A DNA stretch of 64,000 nucleotides. It comes from Betaproteobacteria bacterium (GTDB lineage: Bacteria; Pseudomonadota; Gammaproteobacteria; Burkholderiales; Casimicrobiaceae). The notes beneath the pieces were generated by a model. The model was not told the DNA's origin, did not search any database, and saw only the letters and a program-made list of their open reading frames with translations. A program made the translations under genes and the position numbers. Below, one piece after another: positions 8,173 through 18,967 of the stretch (its first letter is position 1; each line of letters opens with the position of its first letter). The stretch spans positions 1 to 64,000 of the forward strand of contig JACPUX010000003.1 of NCBI GenBank assembly GCA_016192065.1. Reading direction: 5' to 3'.

Positions 8173-9934
8173 GGCGCTGCCTGATCTGTTGATCAGTCAG
8201 ATTGCCGCCGGCGAGGTGGTGGACCGCCCGGCCGCCGCGCTCAAGGAACTGCTGGAAAACAGCCTCGACGCCGGGGCCAAGGAAATCGAGATCGAACTGG
8301 AGGAGGGCGGGGTCAAGCTGATTCGGGTCAGCGACGACGGCCTCGGTATTCCCTGTGGCGAACTGGAGCTGGCCCTGGCCCGCCATGCCACCAGCAAGAT
8401 CGGCGCGCTTGAGGACCTCGAGGCCATCGCCAGCCTGGGCTTCCGCGGTGAAGCCCTGGCCAGCATCGCCGCCGTGGCGCGGGTTTCGCTGGTGAGCCGG
8501 CCCGGTGAAGCCGAACATGCCTGGCGCCTCGAAGCCGAAGGGGGCACTGTGGGCTCCCCGCAGCCGGCGTCCGCGAGGACGGGAACCACCATCACGGTGC
8601 GCGATCTCTATTTCAACACCCCGGCACGGCGCAAATTCCTGAAGACCGAGGCGACCGAGTGGGGGCATTGCGACGAGGCCGTGAAGCGCATCGCCATCGC
8701 CCGGCCGGAAGTCGCGTTCACGGTGCGGCACAATGGGCGAACGGTGCGGCGGCTGCCGGCGCAGGAGGCGCCACGGCGCCTGGCGGGCTTGCTCGGCGAG
8801 GAGTTTCTCGCCGCCGCGCAGGGCGTGCGCGAGGCCACCGCGCAGGTTCGGCTTAGCGCCTGGATCGCTACCGCCGGGGTGAGTCTGCGGGAGCCGCAGT
8901 ATCTCTACGTCAACGGGCGGTTCGTGCGCGACCGGATGCTCGCGCATGCCGTGCGCGAAGCGGCCCGTGAGGTCGCCCACGGCGACCGTGCTCCCGCTTG
9001 CGTGCTGTTCCTCGAACTCGACGCGGCGATGGTGGACGTCAATGTCCATCCCAGCAAGACCGAAGTGCGATTTCGCGAAGGCAACGCGCTGTACGGTTTC
9101 GTTCGCCACGCACTCGCCCGTGCGCTCGCCACGCGCGGCGGCGAAGTGCTGACCCCCTTGGCGCTGGGCGGGTCTAGGCCAAGCGCGGGCGAGGCAGTGC
9201 CGGCCGATCGTTTGGCACCCTTGGTCCCTCCTCGGCAGGAAGCGTTCCCGCTCGGCGCGCGTGAACCGGCGCAGGTCTATCTTGCCGGGCTCGTGCCGAC
9301 TGCCGCCGAAATCGCCGGCGCTACGACCCCGGCACCTGCGCCGACCGGAGAGATCGCGCCGCTCGGCTTCGCCCTGGGCCAACTGCATGGCATCTACATC
9401 CTGGCACAGAATCGCGAAGGCCTGATTCTGGTCGACATGCATGCAGCGCATGAGCGTATTCTCTACGAACGGCTCAAACGCAGCGCCGACGACGCACCCG
9501 CGGTGCAGACCCTGCTCGTGCCGGTAACGCTCCGGGTTGATGCCACGGAAATGGCAGTGCTTGAGGCCGCCGGTGAGAACCTCGCGAGCATGGGCTTCGA
9601 ATTCAGCGTGCTCTCACCGCAGAGCATCGCGCTGCGCGCGGTGCCGGCACTGCTCGCGCCCTCCGACCTGGCCGCGCTGGTGCATGCCGTGCTCGCCGAA
9701 ATGGCCGAACACGGCGCCAGTCTCACGGCACAGACGCGGCGTGATGCACTGCTCGCCACCATCGCCTGTCATGGCGCAGTGCGCGCGCATCGTACCCTGA
9801 GCTTGCCGGAAATGAACGCCCTGCTGCGCGAAATGGAAGCCACCGAGCGCGCCGGGCACTGCAACCATGGCCGGCCGACGACACGCCAGATCAGCCTCGC
9901 CGAACTCGACCGCCTGTTTCAGCGTGGCCGCTGA
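8162..9934 (+). CDS. mutL: DNA mismatch repair protein MutL
   Basis: A 590-residue GHKL ATPase that links MutS mismatch recognition to strand removal. The start at 8162 gives [20 protein letters not shown], the conserved N-terminus. ATP-binding motifs include [12 protein letters not shown] (about 28-39), DDGLGI and GFRGEAL. At 425 the C-terminal domain has [12 protein letters not shown], matching the D(M/Q)HA(X)2E(X)4E endonuclease motif that E. coli MutL lacks. This suggests a MutH-independent nicking MutL, as in Pseudomonas. The C-terminal [11 protein letters not shown] is intact. miaA starts inside its 3' end, as in many proteobacteria. Confidence 0.97.
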   Translation: MPIRALPDLLISQIAAGEVVDRPAAALKELLENSLDAGAKEIEIELEEGGVKLIRVSDDGLGIPCGELELALARHATSKIGALEDLEAIASLGFRGEALASIAAVARVSLVSRPGEAEHAWRLEAEGGTVGSPQPASARTGTTITVRDLYFNTPARRKFLKTEATEWGHCDEAVKRIAIARPEVAFTVRHNGRTVRRLPAQEAPRRLAGLLGEEFLAAAQGVREATAQVRLSAWIATAGVSLREPQYLYVNGRFVRDRMLAHAVREAAREVAHGDRAPACVLFLELDAAMVDVNVHPSKTEVRFREGNALYGFVRHALARALATRGGEVLTPLALGGSRPSAGEAVPADRLAPLVPPRQEAFPLGAREPAQVYLAGLVPTAAEIAGATTPAPAPTGEIAPLGFALGQLHGIYILAQNREGLILVDMHAAHERILYERLKRSADDAPAVQTLLVPVTLRVDATEMAVLEAAGENLASMGFEFSVLSPQSIALRAVPALLAPSDLAALVHAVLAEMAEHGASLTAQTRRDALLATIACHGAVRAHRTLSLPEMNALLREMEATERAGHCNHGRPTTRQISLAELDRLFQRGR

Positions 9935-10871
9935 AGACCACCAAGGCGTTACCGACCCCGCACCCCTGGTGCCGGTGCTGGCCGGCCCAACCGCCAGCGG
10001 CAAGAGCGTGGCGGCGCTGCGGCTGGCCGATCGCTTCGGGCTGGAAATCGTCAGCATGGATTCCGCCCAGGTCTATCAAGGCATGGATATCGGCACCGCT
10101 AAGCCTTCGGCCGCGGAACGGGCGCGGGTGCCGCACCATCTGCTCGACCTGGTGCCGCCCAGCGCTTGCTATTCGGCCGCGCAGTTCGTTCGTGACGCCG
10201 AGGTCGCCGTCCGCGATGTCCTGGCGCGAGGCCGGCGGCCGCTGGTCGTGGGAGGCACCATGCTCTACTACCGTGCCTTCACCGCCGGCCTGTCGGACTT
10301 GCCCCAGGCCGACGCGCAGCTGCGCGCCGAACTGGAACAGGAAGGTTTGCGGCGCGGCTGGCCGGCGTTGCACGCCGAACTGGCCGGGGTCGATGCGGCC
10401 AGCGCCGCGCGCATTCAGGCGACCGACCGCCAACGCATCCAGCGGGCACTAGAGGTCTGGCGTCTCACCGGCAAACCGCTGTCCAGCCTGCAGGGGCGAC
10501 GCAGCGTGCGGCCAGGCTTGCGCTTCTTGCCGCTATTGCTGGTGCCGCAGGACCGCGCCGCCTTGCATGCGCGCATCGCGCAGCGCTTCGAGGCGATGCT
10601 GCGCGGCGGATTGGTGGAGGAATTGGCGAGCCTGCGTAAGCTGCATCAATTGTCGGCGGAACTGCCGGCGATGCGTGCAGTGGGCTATCGCCAAGCCTGG
10701 CAGTTCCTCGAAGGTGAGATCGATGCGCGGGCACTGCATGAACACGGGATCCAAGCCACTCGGCAATTGGCCAAGCGCCAGATCACCTGGCTGCGGGCAA
10801 CCGCCGGTGAGCACTTCGATGCTTTCGGCGAGACCCTCGAAACCCTGCTGGAGGAGCGGCTAAGACCCTGA
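9924..10871 (+). CDS. miaA: tRNA dimethylallyltransferase
   Basis: A 315-residue enzyme that transfers dimethylallyl from DMAPP to A37 of tRNAs reading UNN codons, using product of the isoprenoid pathway encoded upstream. It has the P-loop [25 protein letters not shown], and the [13 protein letters not shown] and KRQITWLR segments. The GTG at 9924 is preferred because conserved sequence begins soon after it; an ATG at 9867 would put 19 extra residues in the mutL frame overlap. It overlaps the mutL stop by 11 bases, the classic mutL-miaA pairing. Confidence 0.96.
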   Translation: MAAEDHQGVTDPAPLVPVLAGPTASGKSVAALRLADRFGLEIVSMDSAQVYQGMDIGTAKPSAAERARVPHHLLDLVPPSACYSAAQFVRDAEVAVRDVLARGRRPLVVGGTMLYYRAFTAGLSDLPQADAQLRAELEQEGLRRGWPALHAELAGVDAASAARIQATDRQRIQRALEVWRLTGKPLSSLQGRRSVRPGLRFLPLLLVPQDRAALHARIAQRFEAMLRGGLVEELASLRKLHQLSAELPAMRAVGYRQAWQFLEGEIDARALHEHGIQATRQLAKRQITWLRATAGEHFDAFGETLETLLEERLRP

Positions 10872-10962
10872 GTATGAGTGCGTCTCAGCCCTTTGCGCAG
10901 TGCAACAAACGGGCGGGTTTGTGTCATAATTCGCAACTTCCGCCCTTGCCTCGCAGCTCAGA

Positions 10963-12372
10963 ATGCCCGGCCAAACGCTTTACGACAAACTCTGGAACAG
11001 CCACGTCGTGCGCACCGAGGCCGACGGCACGGCGCTGCTCTACATCGACCGGCACTACGTGCATGAGGTCACCAGCCCCCAGGCCTTCGAAGGCTTGCGC
11101 CTGGCCGGACGCCAACCCTGGCGCGTCGGTTCGATGGTGGCCACGGCGGATCACAACACCCCCACCAAGGATTGGCAAGACGGTATCACTGATCCGATTT
11201 CGCGCACCCAGGTCGAAACCCTGGACGACAATATTCGCGCTTTTGGGGCCAAGGCCTACTTCCCGTTTCGCGATCGGGGCCAGGGTATCGTCCATGTGAT
11301 CGGCCCGGAGCAGGGCGCCACCCTGCCGGGTATGACCGTGGTTTGCGGAGATTCACACACCAGCACGCACGGGGCGTTGGCCGCGCTGGCCTTCGGCATT
11401 GGCACCTCGGAAGTCGAGCACGTGTTGGCGACGCAGTGCTTGCTGATCAAGAAAGCCAAGAGCTTCTTGGTCCGGGTCGAGGGCGTGCTTGCGCGCGGCT
11501 GCACGGCCAAGGACATCGCCCTGAAGTTGATCGGCGAAATCGGCACTGCAGGCGGCACTGGCTGCGCCATCGAGTTCGCCGGCAGCGCCATCCGCGCCTT
11601 GTCGGTGGAAGCCCGCATGACTCTGTGCAACATGGCGATCGAAGCGGGTGCCCGCGCCGGCATGGTGGCGGCGGACGATCGAACCATCAAGTATGTACAG
11701 GGACGGCCCTTCGCGCCGCGCGGCGCTGATTGGGAGCGCGCCGTGGCCTATTGGCGTACCCTCAACAGCGACGCCGACGCGGTCTTCGATCGGGTGCTGG
11801 AACTCGATGCGGCGCGAATCAAGCCCGCGGTTACCTGGGGCACTTCACCCGAAATGGTGGCGAGCGTGAGCTGCAAGGTGCCCGATCCCAGGAAGGAAGC
11901 CGACCCCGTGCGCCGCGAGGCCATGGAACGGGCGCTCGCCTATATGGGGCTCACTCCCAACATGCCGATCACTGACATCAAGGTGGACAAAGTGTTCATC
12001 GGTTCCTGCACCAACTCGCGCCTCGAAGACCTGCGCGAGGCGGCGGCAGTGGCACGCGGGCGGCGCAAGGCGGATAACGTGCGCCAAGTTCTGGTGGTGC
12101 CCGGCTCCGGTCTGGTCAAGACCCAGGCCGAGGCCGAGGGGCTGGATAAGGTTTTTCTCGCCGCGGGTTTCGAGTGGCGGGAACCCGGCTGCTCGATGTG
12201 CCTGGCGATGAACGATGATCGCCTGGAACCGGGCGAACGTTGCGCTTCAACCTCGAATCGCAATTTCGAGGGCCGCCAGGGCGCTGGCGGGCGCACCCAT
12301 CTGGTGAGTCCGGCGATGGCGGCGGCGGCCGCGATCGCCGGGCGGTTCGTCGATGTCAGGGAAGTTGTCTGA
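10963..12372 (+). CDS. leuC: 3-isopropylmalate dehydratase, large subunit
   Basis: A 469-residue aconitase-family protein that with LeuD isomerises 2- to 3-isopropylmalate in leucine synthesis. The [4Fe-4S] ligands are Cys349 (SCTNSR), Cys410 and Cys413 (GCSMC). [14 protein letters not shown] near residue 125 is also conserved. Length is normal. A CATAAT box near 10924 with an upstream GCAACA at 17 bases is a weak promoter candidate. It heads leuC-ecn-leuD-leuB. Confidence 0.97.
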   Translation: MPGQTLYDKLWNSHVVRTEADGTALLYIDRHYVHEVTSPQAFEGLRLAGRQPWRVGSMVATADHNTPTKDWQDGITDPISRTQVETLDDNIRAFGAKAYFPFRDRGQGIVHVIGPEQGATLPGMTVVCGDSHTSTHGALAALAFGIGTSEVEHVLATQCLLIKKAKSFLVRVEGVLARGCTAKDIALKLIGEIGTAGGTGCAIEFAGSAIRALSVEARMTLCNMAIEAGARAGMVAADDRTIKYVQGRPFAPRGADWERAVAYWRTLNSDADAVFDRVLELDAARIKPAVTWGTSPEMVASVSCKVPDPRKEADPVRREAMERALAYMGLTPNMPITDIKVDKVFIGSCTNSRLEDLREAAAVARGRRKADNVRQVLVVPGSGLVKTQAEAEGLDKVFLAAGFEWREPGCSMCLAMNDDRLEPGERCASTSNRNFEGRQGAGGRTHLVSPAMAAAAAIAGRFVDVREVV

Positions 12373-12390
12373 GTGCTCAGAGGAGTGATC

Positions 12391-12555
12391 ATGAACGTGC
12401 GTTTATTGAGTCTGGCGGTGCTTGCCGCTTTCGGATTGGCGCTTGCCGGCTGCAACACCGTGGCCGGCGTGGGCAAGGATGTCGAGAAGGTCGGCGGCAA
12501 GATTCAAGATGCCGCCACCAAGAAGTCCAAGGACAAGGAAGACAAGCCTCAGTAG
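12391..12555 (+). CDS. Entericidin-family small lipoprotein
   Basis: A 54-residue peptide with a hydrophobic N-terminal signal, a lipobox LALAGC (cysteine near residue 21), then the entericidin-like [20 protein letters not shown] and a lysine-rich tail. It should be lipidated and inserted in the cell envelope. The ATG at 12391 has a good AGAGGAG ribosome site. Entericidins in E. coli form a toxin/antidote-like pair; here there is one copy, nested between leuC and leuD, as in many Betaproteobacteria. A toxic function is not shown. Confidence 0.88.
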   Translation: MNVRLLSLAVLAAFGLALAGCNTVAGVGKDVEKVGGKIQDAATKKSKDKEDKPQ

Positions 12556-12565
12556 AAAGCGAGAC

Positions 12566-13201
12566 ATGCAGGCGTTCACGCAACATCAGGGATTGGTTGC
12601 CCCGCTCGATCGGCCCAATGTCGATACCGACGCGATCATTCCCAAGCAGTTTTTGAAGTCGATCAAGCGATCGGGCTTCGGTCCGAACCTGTTCGACGAG
12701 TGGCGTTACCTCGACCGCGGCGAGCCGGGCATGGATCAGGCACGGCGACCGCGCAACCCGAATTTTGTGCTCAATCAGGAGCGCTATCTGGGGGCCAGCA
12801 TTCTGTTGGCACGGGAAAATTTCGGTTGTGGTTCCAGTCGTGAGCATGCGCCCTGGGCGCTGGCCGATTTCGGCTTTCGCGCGGTGATCGCCTCGTCCTT
12901 CGCCGACATCTTCTTCAACAACTGCTACAAGAACGGACTGCTGCCCATCGTGCTCGACAGCGCAACGGTCGAGCGGCTATTCCGGGCCACTGAGGCAAGT
13001 CCGGGCTTTCGCCTGAAGGTCGATCTGCCGGCACAACGGGTGGTGCTGCCCGACGGCGAAACCCTGCGCTTCGAGATCGACCCGTTCCGCAAACACTGCC
13101 TGACCAATGGGCTCGACGACATCGGGCTCACCCTGCAACACGCCGAGGTAATCCGTGAGTTCGAAGCGCGGCGCCGGGCGGAACAACCCTGGTTGTTTTG
13201 A
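12566..13201 (+). CDS. leuD: 3-isopropylmalate dehydratase, small subunit
   Basis: A 211-residue partner of LeuC forming the swivelling domain of isopropylmalate isomerase. Conserved features are [14 protein letters not shown] near the N-terminus, [15 protein letters not shown], and the [16 protein letters not shown] stretch. The ATG at 12566 gives [17 protein letters not shown], the normal start. It lies 10 bases past the entericidin gene and 3 bases before leuB. Confidence 0.96.
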   Translation: MQAFTQHQGLVAPLDRPNVDTDAIIPKQFLKSIKRSGFGPNLFDEWRYLDRGEPGMDQARRPRNPNFVLNQERYLGASILLARENFGCGSSREHAPWALADFGFRAVIASSFADIFFNNCYKNGLLPIVLDSATVERLFRATEASPGFRLKVDLPAQRVVLPDGETLRFEIDPFRKHCLTNGLDDIGLTLQHAEVIREFEARRRAEQPWLF

Positions 13202-13204
13202 GCC

Positions 13205-14290
13205 ATGAAGATCGCCATTCTTCCCGGCGACGGGATCGGGCCGGAAATCGTCACCCAGGCGGTGCGAGTCCTGGAGTTCTTTCGGGCGGAGGGCGAGAAG
13301 ATCGAACTCGATTGCGGCCACCTGGGGGGTGCGGCTTATGATGCCGAGGGCGATCCTTTCCCGGAATCGACCCAGCGGCTTGCACAGGCGGCCGAAGCGA
13401 TCTTGCTGGGCGCGGTCGGCGGGCCGCGGTATGACACGCTGCCGCGCGCCGTGCGCCCGGAGCAGGGCATCTTGGGTATACGCAAAGCGCTGGGGCTGTT
13501 CGCCAATCTGCGCCCGGCGATCCTTTATCCCGAGCTGGTGGCCTCGTCCACGCTGAAGCCCGAAGTGGTTTCGGGGCTCGACCTCCTGATCGTGCGCGAA
13601 CTCACCGGCGACATCTACTTTGGCCAGCCGCGCGGCCGACGCGACAACGCCGCGGGGGAAGCCGAGGGCTTTGATACCATGCATTACGCCGAATCGGAAA
13701 TCCGTCGCATCGCGCGGGTCGGTTTCGAAGCGGCGCGCCGACGGGGGCGACGGCTCTGTTCGGTGGACAAAGCCAATGTGCTGGAGACCAGCCTGTTCTG
13801 GCGGGAGATCGTCAGCGATGAAGCCAAGGCCTACCCCGAGGTGACGCTCTCGCATATGTATGTGGACAACGCCGCCATGCAATTGGTGAGGAATCCCAGA
13901 CAATTCGACGTAATCGTCACCGGTAATCTCTTTGGCGACATTCTCTCCGACGAGGCTTCGATGCTTGTTGGTTCCATCGGCATGTTGCCTTCGGCGTCGC
14001 TCGACGCCAACAATAAAGGGCTCTATGAGCCTTGCCACGGCTCGGCCCCGGACATCGCCGGGCGGGATCAGGCCAACCCGCTGGCGACCATTCTGTCGCT
14101 GGCGATGATGTTCCGCTTCAGCTTCGATCGCCAGGACCTTGCCGCGCGTATCGAGGGCGCGGTGCGCACGGCTCTGGCGGCCGGGCGGCGCACCGCCGAC
14201 ATTGCTCTGGGCGCGGAGCAGGTAATCGGGACCCGTGCCATGGGTGACGCGGTACTCGCAGCGCTCAAGACCTCCGGAGACGCTGATTAG
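13205..14290 (+). CDS. leuB: 3-isopropylmalate dehydrogenase
   Basis: A 361-residue NAD-dependent beta-decarboxylating dehydrogenase making 2-ketoisocaproate precursor in leucine synthesis. It begins [16 protein letters not shown] and contains [10 protein letters not shown], the substrate-site [10 protein letters not shown], and the metal-binding [17 protein letters not shown]. Length and motifs are complete. It is the last leu gene of the cluster; leuA is elsewhere. Confidence 0.97.
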   Translation: MKIAILPGDGIGPEIVTQAVRVLEFFRAEGEKIELDCGHLGGAAYDAEGDPFPESTQRLAQAAEAILLGAVGGPRYDTLPRAVRPEQGILGIRKALGLFANLRPAILYPELVASSTLKPEVVSGLDLLIVRELTGDIYFGQPRGRRDNAAGEAEGFDTMHYAESEIRRIARVGFEAARRRGRRLCSVDKANVLETSLFWREIVSDEAKAYPEVTLSHMYVDNAAMQLVRNPRQFDVIVTGNLFGDILSDEASMLVGSIGMLPSASLDANNKGLYEPCHGSAPDIAGRDQANPLATILSLAMMFRFSFDRQDLAARIEGAVRTALAAGRRTADIALGAEQVIGTRAMGDAVLAALKTSGDAD

Positions 14291-14615
14291 GGCAGGATTG
14301 GTGATTTCGGCGAGAACCGAAATTCCGGAAGTTCAAGAGACTGGACGCTGGCCCTGGCCGTTGTGACGGCTTGATTCAGCGTTTCCCTCGGCGCTGTTCG
14401 AACCGCGCTCGGTCGAAGGTAGGCAGTGCGACTGGGCGGGCCTGGTCGAGTGAACCGGGACGGCGCATGGGCTGCCACTTGTGCAGTGGGAGCGATGGTG
14501 ACGCGCAGCGCTGACCAGCGCGTTCGCGAGAAGCGCTGGCGCGGGTTTGGTGACAGATAACGGGCGAGGGCGATTCCCCGCGATTCAGGAGGCAGTTTCG
14601 CAAGACGGGTGCACT
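14291..14615. other. Intergenic region between leuB and asd
   Basis: No gene or clear promoter is visible. AGGAGG at 14587-14592 is too far (about 24 bases) from the asd ATG to act as its ribosome site. Nothing else is supported. Confidence 0.3.
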
Positions 14616-15734
14616 ATGAAACGAGTTGGTCTGGTGGGTTGGCGCGGTATGGTTGGTTCGGTGTTGATGCAGCGCATGCAGGAAGAGCGCGATTTCGACT
14701 TCATCGAGCCGGTGTTCTTCACCACTTCTCAAGTCGGTGGCAAGGGGCCGGCGATCGGCAAGGAGACCGCGCCGCTCAAGGACGCCAACGATGTTGCCGC
14801 GCTCAAGGCCATGGAAGTCATCATTTCCTGCCAGGGTGGCGATTACACCAATGCGATCTTTCCGCAGTTGCGCGCGGCGGGTTGGAAGGGTTACTGGATC
14901 GACGCCGCGTCCACGCTGCGCATGAAGGACGACGCGGTGATCATCCTCGACCCGGTCAACCGCCAAGTGATCGATGAAGCGCTGGCCCACGGCCGCAAGG
15001 ACTTCATCGGAGGCAATTGCACGGTGAGCCTGATGCTCATGGCCTTGGGTGGCCTGTTCCAAAACGATCTGGTGGAGTGGGTGAGTGCCATGACCTACCA
15101 GGCCGCTTCCGGCGCGGGCGCGCAGAATATGCGCGAATTGCTTCAGCAGATGGGCGAGGCGCATCGCGTGGCCAAGCCGCTGCTTGACGATCCGGCCTCG
15201 GCGATCCTGGAGATCGATCGGGAAGTTGCCGGCATTCTGCGCGACGAAGCCTTCCCCACCGCGCAATTCGGCGTACCCCTTGCCGGCAGTCTCATTCCCT
15301 GGATCGACAAGGATCTGGGCAACGGTCTCAGCCGCGAGGAATGGAAAGGCGGCGCTGAAGGCAACAAGATCCTCGGCCGCGGCCCTCGGCCGATTCCCAT
15401 CGATGGCCTGTGTGTGCGCATCGGCGCCATGCGCTGCCACAGCCAGGCGCTGACCATCAAGCTCCGCAGAGCCGCCCCCCTGGCCGATCTGGAGGATGTG
15501 ATCGCGACCGCCAACGACTGGGTCAAGGTCGTGCCCAACCAGCGCGACACGACCATCAAGGAACTGACGCCCGCCGCGGTCACCGGCAGTCTGCACGTAC
15601 CCGTCGGACGCTTGCGCAAACTGGCGATGGGCGATGAGTACCTCGCCGCCTTCACGGTTGGCGACCAGCTGCTTTGGGGCGCGGCGGAACCCCTGCGCCG
15701 CATGCTGCGCATCCTGCTCGAAGGCCAGGTTTGA
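14616..15734 (+). CDS. asd: Aspartate-semialdehyde dehydrogenase
   Basis: A 372-residue NADPH enzyme reducing aspartyl phosphate to aspartate semialdehyde, the branch point for lysine/diaminopimelate, threonine and methionine. The start at 14616 yields [21 protein letters not shown], the NADP-binding GxxGxxG N-terminus. The catalytic cysteine is Cys135 in GGNCTVSLM, and the [10 protein letters not shown] segment is typical of the Gram-negative type. It follows leuB and precedes fimV, the order seen in many proteobacteria. Confidence 0.96.
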   Translation: MKRVGLVGWRGMVGSVLMQRMQEERDFDFIEPVFFTTSQVGGKGPAIGKETAPLKDANDVAALKAMEVIISCQGGDYTNAIFPQLRAAGWKGYWIDAASTLRMKDDAVIILDPVNRQVIDEALAHGRKDFIGGNCTVSLMLMALGGLFQNDLVEWVSAMTYQAASGAGAQNMRELLQQMGEAHRVAKPLLDDPASAILEIDREVAGILRDEAFPTAQFGVPLAGSLIPWIDKDLGNGLSREEWKGGAEGNKILGRGPRPIPIDGLCVRIGAMRCHSQALTIKLRRAAPLADLEDVIATANDWVKVVPNQRDTTIKELTPAAVTGSLHVPVGRLRKLAMGDEYLAAFTVGDQLLWGAAEPLRRMLRILLEGQV

Positions 15735-16097
15735 ATACATTGGCATGAAACTGTTTGTGGGGTGCCGCTCCGATCGCGACGCGGAACCAAGCTCCCGGAC
15801 CGGGCCGCAGGTTGTGCGGCCCGCCATGGCGGGCCTTTAGGCGGGCACTTTTGCAACACCGTAGGCCACATTGGGCTTGCGGTGATGGCGGTTCGGCTCA
15901 CCTTGGGGCGGGCCCGCAGGTGTATTCCGCACGGGGCGCCGGGCCCCTAGATATTGCGGTTTCCGATCGCCGGCGCCTCCAGTGATCGTGGTTGCCCCCC
16001 GGTTGGGGCGAATCCTTGGAATCCGTGGCACCAAAGCCGTGGAGCTGAGGGAAGGGCCTGGAAAGGGCAAATTCGTTTTCTAATAACGTGGATTAGC
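15735..16097. other. Structured intergenic region between asd and fimV
   Basis: No gene is visible. After the terminator-like hairpins at 15802-15838, other GC-rich inverted repeats occur (for example GGGGC...GCCCC around 15938-15953). The function of the remaining 250 bases is unknown; it may be a long 5' leader or simply spacer before the fimV promoter. Confidence 0.4.
15802..15838 (+). terminator. Terminator with two overlapping, mutually exclusive hairpins
   Basis: Stem A pairs GGGCCGCA (15802-15809) with TGCGGCCC (15815-15822). Stem B is the perfect 18-bp palindrome GGCCCGCCATGGCGGGCC (15818-15835) followed by TTT. The two share 15818-15822 and cannot form together. B looks like a short intrinsic terminator for asd; A would oppose it. 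Confidence 0.55.
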
Positions 16098-16126
16098 TTG
16101 CAAGCCTAACTCCATGATGTTAATTT
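16098..16126 (+). promoter_or_regulatory. Candidate fimV promoter
   Basis: TTGCAA (16098-16103) and TAATTT (16121-16126) lie 17 bases apart in an A+T-rich patch, giving a start near 16133 and a 25-base leader. A GGGGAAGG ribosome site precedes the fimV ATG. Confidence 0.6.
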
Positions 16127-16157
16127 AGCTTCATAGGAGAAAGCTCCAGGGGAAGGC

Positions 16158-18881
16158 ATGAGGCTCAAACCAGTTATTTCGTACGGTCTTTTGGCAGGAG
16201 TGCTTGCGCTCCCCGCACCGGTATTGGCGGTGGCACTGGGCAAGCTGGTGGTCAGTTCCGGACTCGGCCAGCCATTGGTGGCCACAGTCGAGATCGTTTC
16301 CGCGAGCAAGGAGGAATTGGAGAGCCTTGCCGCGAAAATCGCCGACCCGGCGGCGTACCGCCAGAACGGCTTGGAGTACCAAGCAGCGCTCGGGCGGGTC
16401 AAGGTCGCGGTCGATCGCAGCAAAGAAGGCCGCGCGGTGGTCAAGCTGAGCAGCACCCAGGCGATCAATGAACCTTTTGTCGACTTGCTGCTCGAGGTGA
16501 ATTGGGCAGCGGGGCGCCTGTTGCGCGAATACACCTTCCTGCTCGATCCGCCCGGATACAACCCCACGCCGGCAGCAGTGGCCGCCGCTGCGCCGGTGGC
16601 CGCACCCGCTGCGGCACCGCGTGGCCTGACGGTGGAGGCGCCCGCTACCACCACCGCCCCGGCAACCGTCGCCGCTCCCATTGAAGGCACGCCGGCTCCC
16701 GAATCAGCGGCGGAGGGCAACCAGTATGGTCCCACCAAAAAGGGCGACACGCTGGGAAAGATTGCGCGTCAGGTGAAACCGGAAGGTGTCACGCTTGAAC
16801 AAATGCTGGTCGCCCTATTCCAGAGCAACCAGGGCGCTTTCGACGGCAAGAACATGAACCGCCTGCGCACCGGACAGGCGATCAACGTTCCCGGCGCGGA
16901 TCAAGTCGCCGCGATTGCCAGCAACGACGCGACCAAATTGGTGCGTATCCAGGCCGCTGATTGGCGCAGCTATCGTGATCGTGTGGCGGGTGCGCCCAGT
17001 AGTTCACAAAGCGAAGGCATGGGGCAAGCCGCGAGCGGCCGCATCACCACCGCCGTGGTAGACACCGCGGTGGCCGCGCCGGCCGGAGATCAATTGCGAG
17101 TTTCGCGGGCCGATGGGGCGGCGGGCGGCAAGACCGGCAAAGGCAAGGGCAAAGCCGCCGCCGCGGCCGTCGCCGAGGATGCGGCAGCCGGCGAACGAGC
17201 GCTGCGCGAAGCCAACGCGCGGGTTACCGATCTGGAAAAGACCGTCAAGGATTTGCAGAAGCTCGTCGATCTGAAGAACAAAGAACTCTCCGAACTGCAA
17301 CAAGTCGCCCAAGCCGCCAAGGCGGCGCCCAAGCCCGAACCGGTCGCCGCGCCGGTTCCCGCGCCGACGCAAGTCGCGGTCGCGCCGGTGGCGCCCAAAG
17401 CAGTCGAAGCGCCCAAGCCTGAAATCAAGCCGGAGCCGCCCAAGGCAGAGCCCCCCAAAGTCGAAGCAACACCGGCTGAGCCGCCCAAGGCGGCCGAGAC
17501 CCCCAAGGCCGAGGACGCGCCCAAGGTGGCGCCACCCAAGCCCGCCCAGCCGGCCAAGGCAGTCGCCAAGGCGCCGGTGCAGCCCGTCGAAGAGCCCGCT
17601 TGGTACGAGGATCTGTTTGCCGACCCGATGATGGTTCTAGGTGGTGGCGCGGCAATCGCCGCCCTGGGCGGCGTCTGGGCCGTGCTCGCGGCGCGTCGAC
17701 GCCGTCCGGCCACCAGCTACGAAGACAGCATCCTCACTGGCACCGACATCAAGACCAACACCGTCTTTGGCAATACCGGCGGCGGCGTGGTCAACACCGG
17801 CGACAACTCGTTGACTACCGGATTCAGCCGTCAGGGCCTGGGCAATATCGACACCGACGAAGTCGATCCGATCGCCGAAGCCGAGGTCTATCTCGCCTAC
17901 GGGCGTGACGCCCAAGCGGAGGAGATCCTTCGCGATGCGCTGCAGAAGGATCCCAATCGCCAGGAGGTCTACCTCAAGCTGCTGGAAATCCAAGCGCAGC
18001 ACAACAAGGTCACCGCCTTCGAGACCCTCGCGCAAGAGTTCTACGGCGTGTCCAAGGGCCAGGGCGAGGCCTGGGAAAAGGCGGCTGCCCTGGGTCGTCA
18101 GCTTGATCCCAAGAACGCCCTTTACGCTGCTGCCGAAGGCGTGAGTGAGCCGGCCACCGAGGCGCCGATCATACCCGACGAGGCAGATACGCTCGTCCCC
18201 GCGCAGCCCCTAGGCGCTGCGGTGATGCCCGAACTCAGATTCGCTCCCGAGCGTACCCAAACCTTCACCGTGCCGCCGGCCCTGGCGCCGGAGGAAATAC
18301 CGGCGCCCTCCGCCAAGAGCACATCGATCAAGGAATTCGAGTCGCTGGACTTCAGCCTCGATGATCTGGCGCCCCGCACCGTGGCACCCACGCAACCGCC
18401 GACAACCACCTCGAGGCCGAGCCTGGACGACACCGTCAAGCTCGACGATCTCGACTGGGATGAGCCCAGCTTCAAATCCGCACCGGTCGCCGCGGTGGAA
18501 CCGAAGTTGCCTGAAATCCGTATCGCGGAACCGGAGCTGGCAATGGCGGGTGGAGCACCGGCTCCCGCCGCTGCGCCCGCTCCCGTCCCCGCAGTCGCTG
18601 CGCGTGCTTCGGCGCCAGCAGCCGCGGCGCAGACCACCGCCGGCCTCGATCTCGACAAATTGGATCTGAGTTTCGACCCCGATCGAATTCCCTTTGAAGA
18701 CCCCACGCCTTCGGTACTCGATGGCCAGTGGCATGACGCAGCGACGAAGCTCGACTTGGCCAAGGCCTACCAGGAAATGGGGGACATCGAAGGGTCGAGG
18801 GAGATTCTGCGTGAGGTCCTGCACGAAGGCGACGAGGGACAGAAGAAAGAAGCGCAGGCGATGCTCGATCGCTTGCACTAG
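16158..18881 (+). CDS. fimV: FimV/HubP-type polar landmark and motility protein
   Basis: A 907-residue inner-membrane protein. It has a signal peptide (1-24), a conserved periplasmic FimV N-terminal domain (to about 130), a LysM peptidoglycan-binding domain (about 188-247), a coiled-coil segment, a Pro/Ala/Lys-rich linker, one membrane helix near 492-513, and a cytoplasmic acidic part. The latter contains TPR-like helices and the C-terminal FimV motif (KLDLAKAYQEMGDIEGSREI). In Pseudomonas, FimV organises type IV pilus assembly and polar cAMP signalling; in Vibrio, HubP positions the chromosome origin and chemotaxis proteins. It sits between asd and truA as usual. Confidence 0.93.
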   Translation: MRLKPVISYGLLAGVLALPAPVLAVALGKLVVSSGLGQPLVATVEIVSASKEELESLAAKIADPAAYRQNGLEYQAALGRVKVAVDRSKEGRAVVKLSSTQAINEPFVDLLLEVNWAAGRLLREYTFLLDPPGYNPTPAAVAAAAPVAAPAAAPRGLTVEAPATTTAPATVAAPIEGTPAPESAAEGNQYGPTKKGDTLGKIARQVKPEGVTLEQMLVALFQSNQGAFDGKNMNRLRTGQAINVPGADQVAAIASNDATKLVRIQAADWRSYRDRVAGAPSSSQSEGMGQAASGRITTAVVDTAVAAPAGDQLRVSRADGAAGGKTGKGKGKAAAAAVAEDAAAGERALREANARVTDLEKTVKDLQKLVDLKNKELSELQQVAQAAKAAPKPEPVAAPVPAPTQVAVAPVAPKAVEAPKPEIKPEPPKAEPPKVEATPAEPPKAAETPKAEDAPKVAPPKPAQPAKAVAKAPVQPVEEPAWYEDLFADPMMVLGGGAAIAALGGVWAVLAARRRRPATSYEDSILTGTDIKTNTVFGNTGGGVVNTGDNSLTTGFSRQGLGNIDTDEVDPIAEAEVYLAYGRDAQAEEILRDALQKDPNRQEVYLKLLEIQAQHNKVTAFETLAQEFYGVSKGQGEAWEKAAALGRQLDPKNALYAAAEGVSEPATEAPIIPDEADTLVPAQPLGAAVMPELRFAPERTQTFTVPPALAPEEIPAPSAKSTSIKEFESLDFSLDDLAPRTVAPTQPPTTTSRPSLDDTVKLDDLDWDEPSFKSAPVAAVEPKLPEIRIAEPELAMAGGAPAPAAAPAPVPAVAARASAPAAAAQTTAGLDLDKLDLSFDPDRIPFEDPTPSVLDGQWHDAATKLDLAKAYQEMGDIEGSREILREVLHEGDEGQKKEAQAMLDRLH

Positions 18882-18898
18882 CCGCGATTCGCAATTCG

Positions 18899-18932
18899 GC
18901 CGGCGGGCGGTCTCCCCCACCGGCGATTTTTT
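18899..18932 (+). terminator. Terminator after fimV
   Basis: GCCGG (18899-18903) pairs with CCGGC (18920-18924), with further GGG/CCC pairing inside, followed within two bases by six T residues. This would separate fimV from the downstream truA-trp operon. Confidence 0.65.
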
Positions 18933-18967
18933 GCGGTCGCTGAGGCGCGAATTGATCGAGACTGCGC

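Noticed and set aside
8003..9451. A 482-codon frame antisense to mutL
   Set aside because: mutL is unambiguous on the plus strand; the antisense product shows no family features.
14376..15827. A 483-codon frame antisense to asd
   Set aside because: Asd motifs are complete on the plus strand; this frame has only shadow composition.
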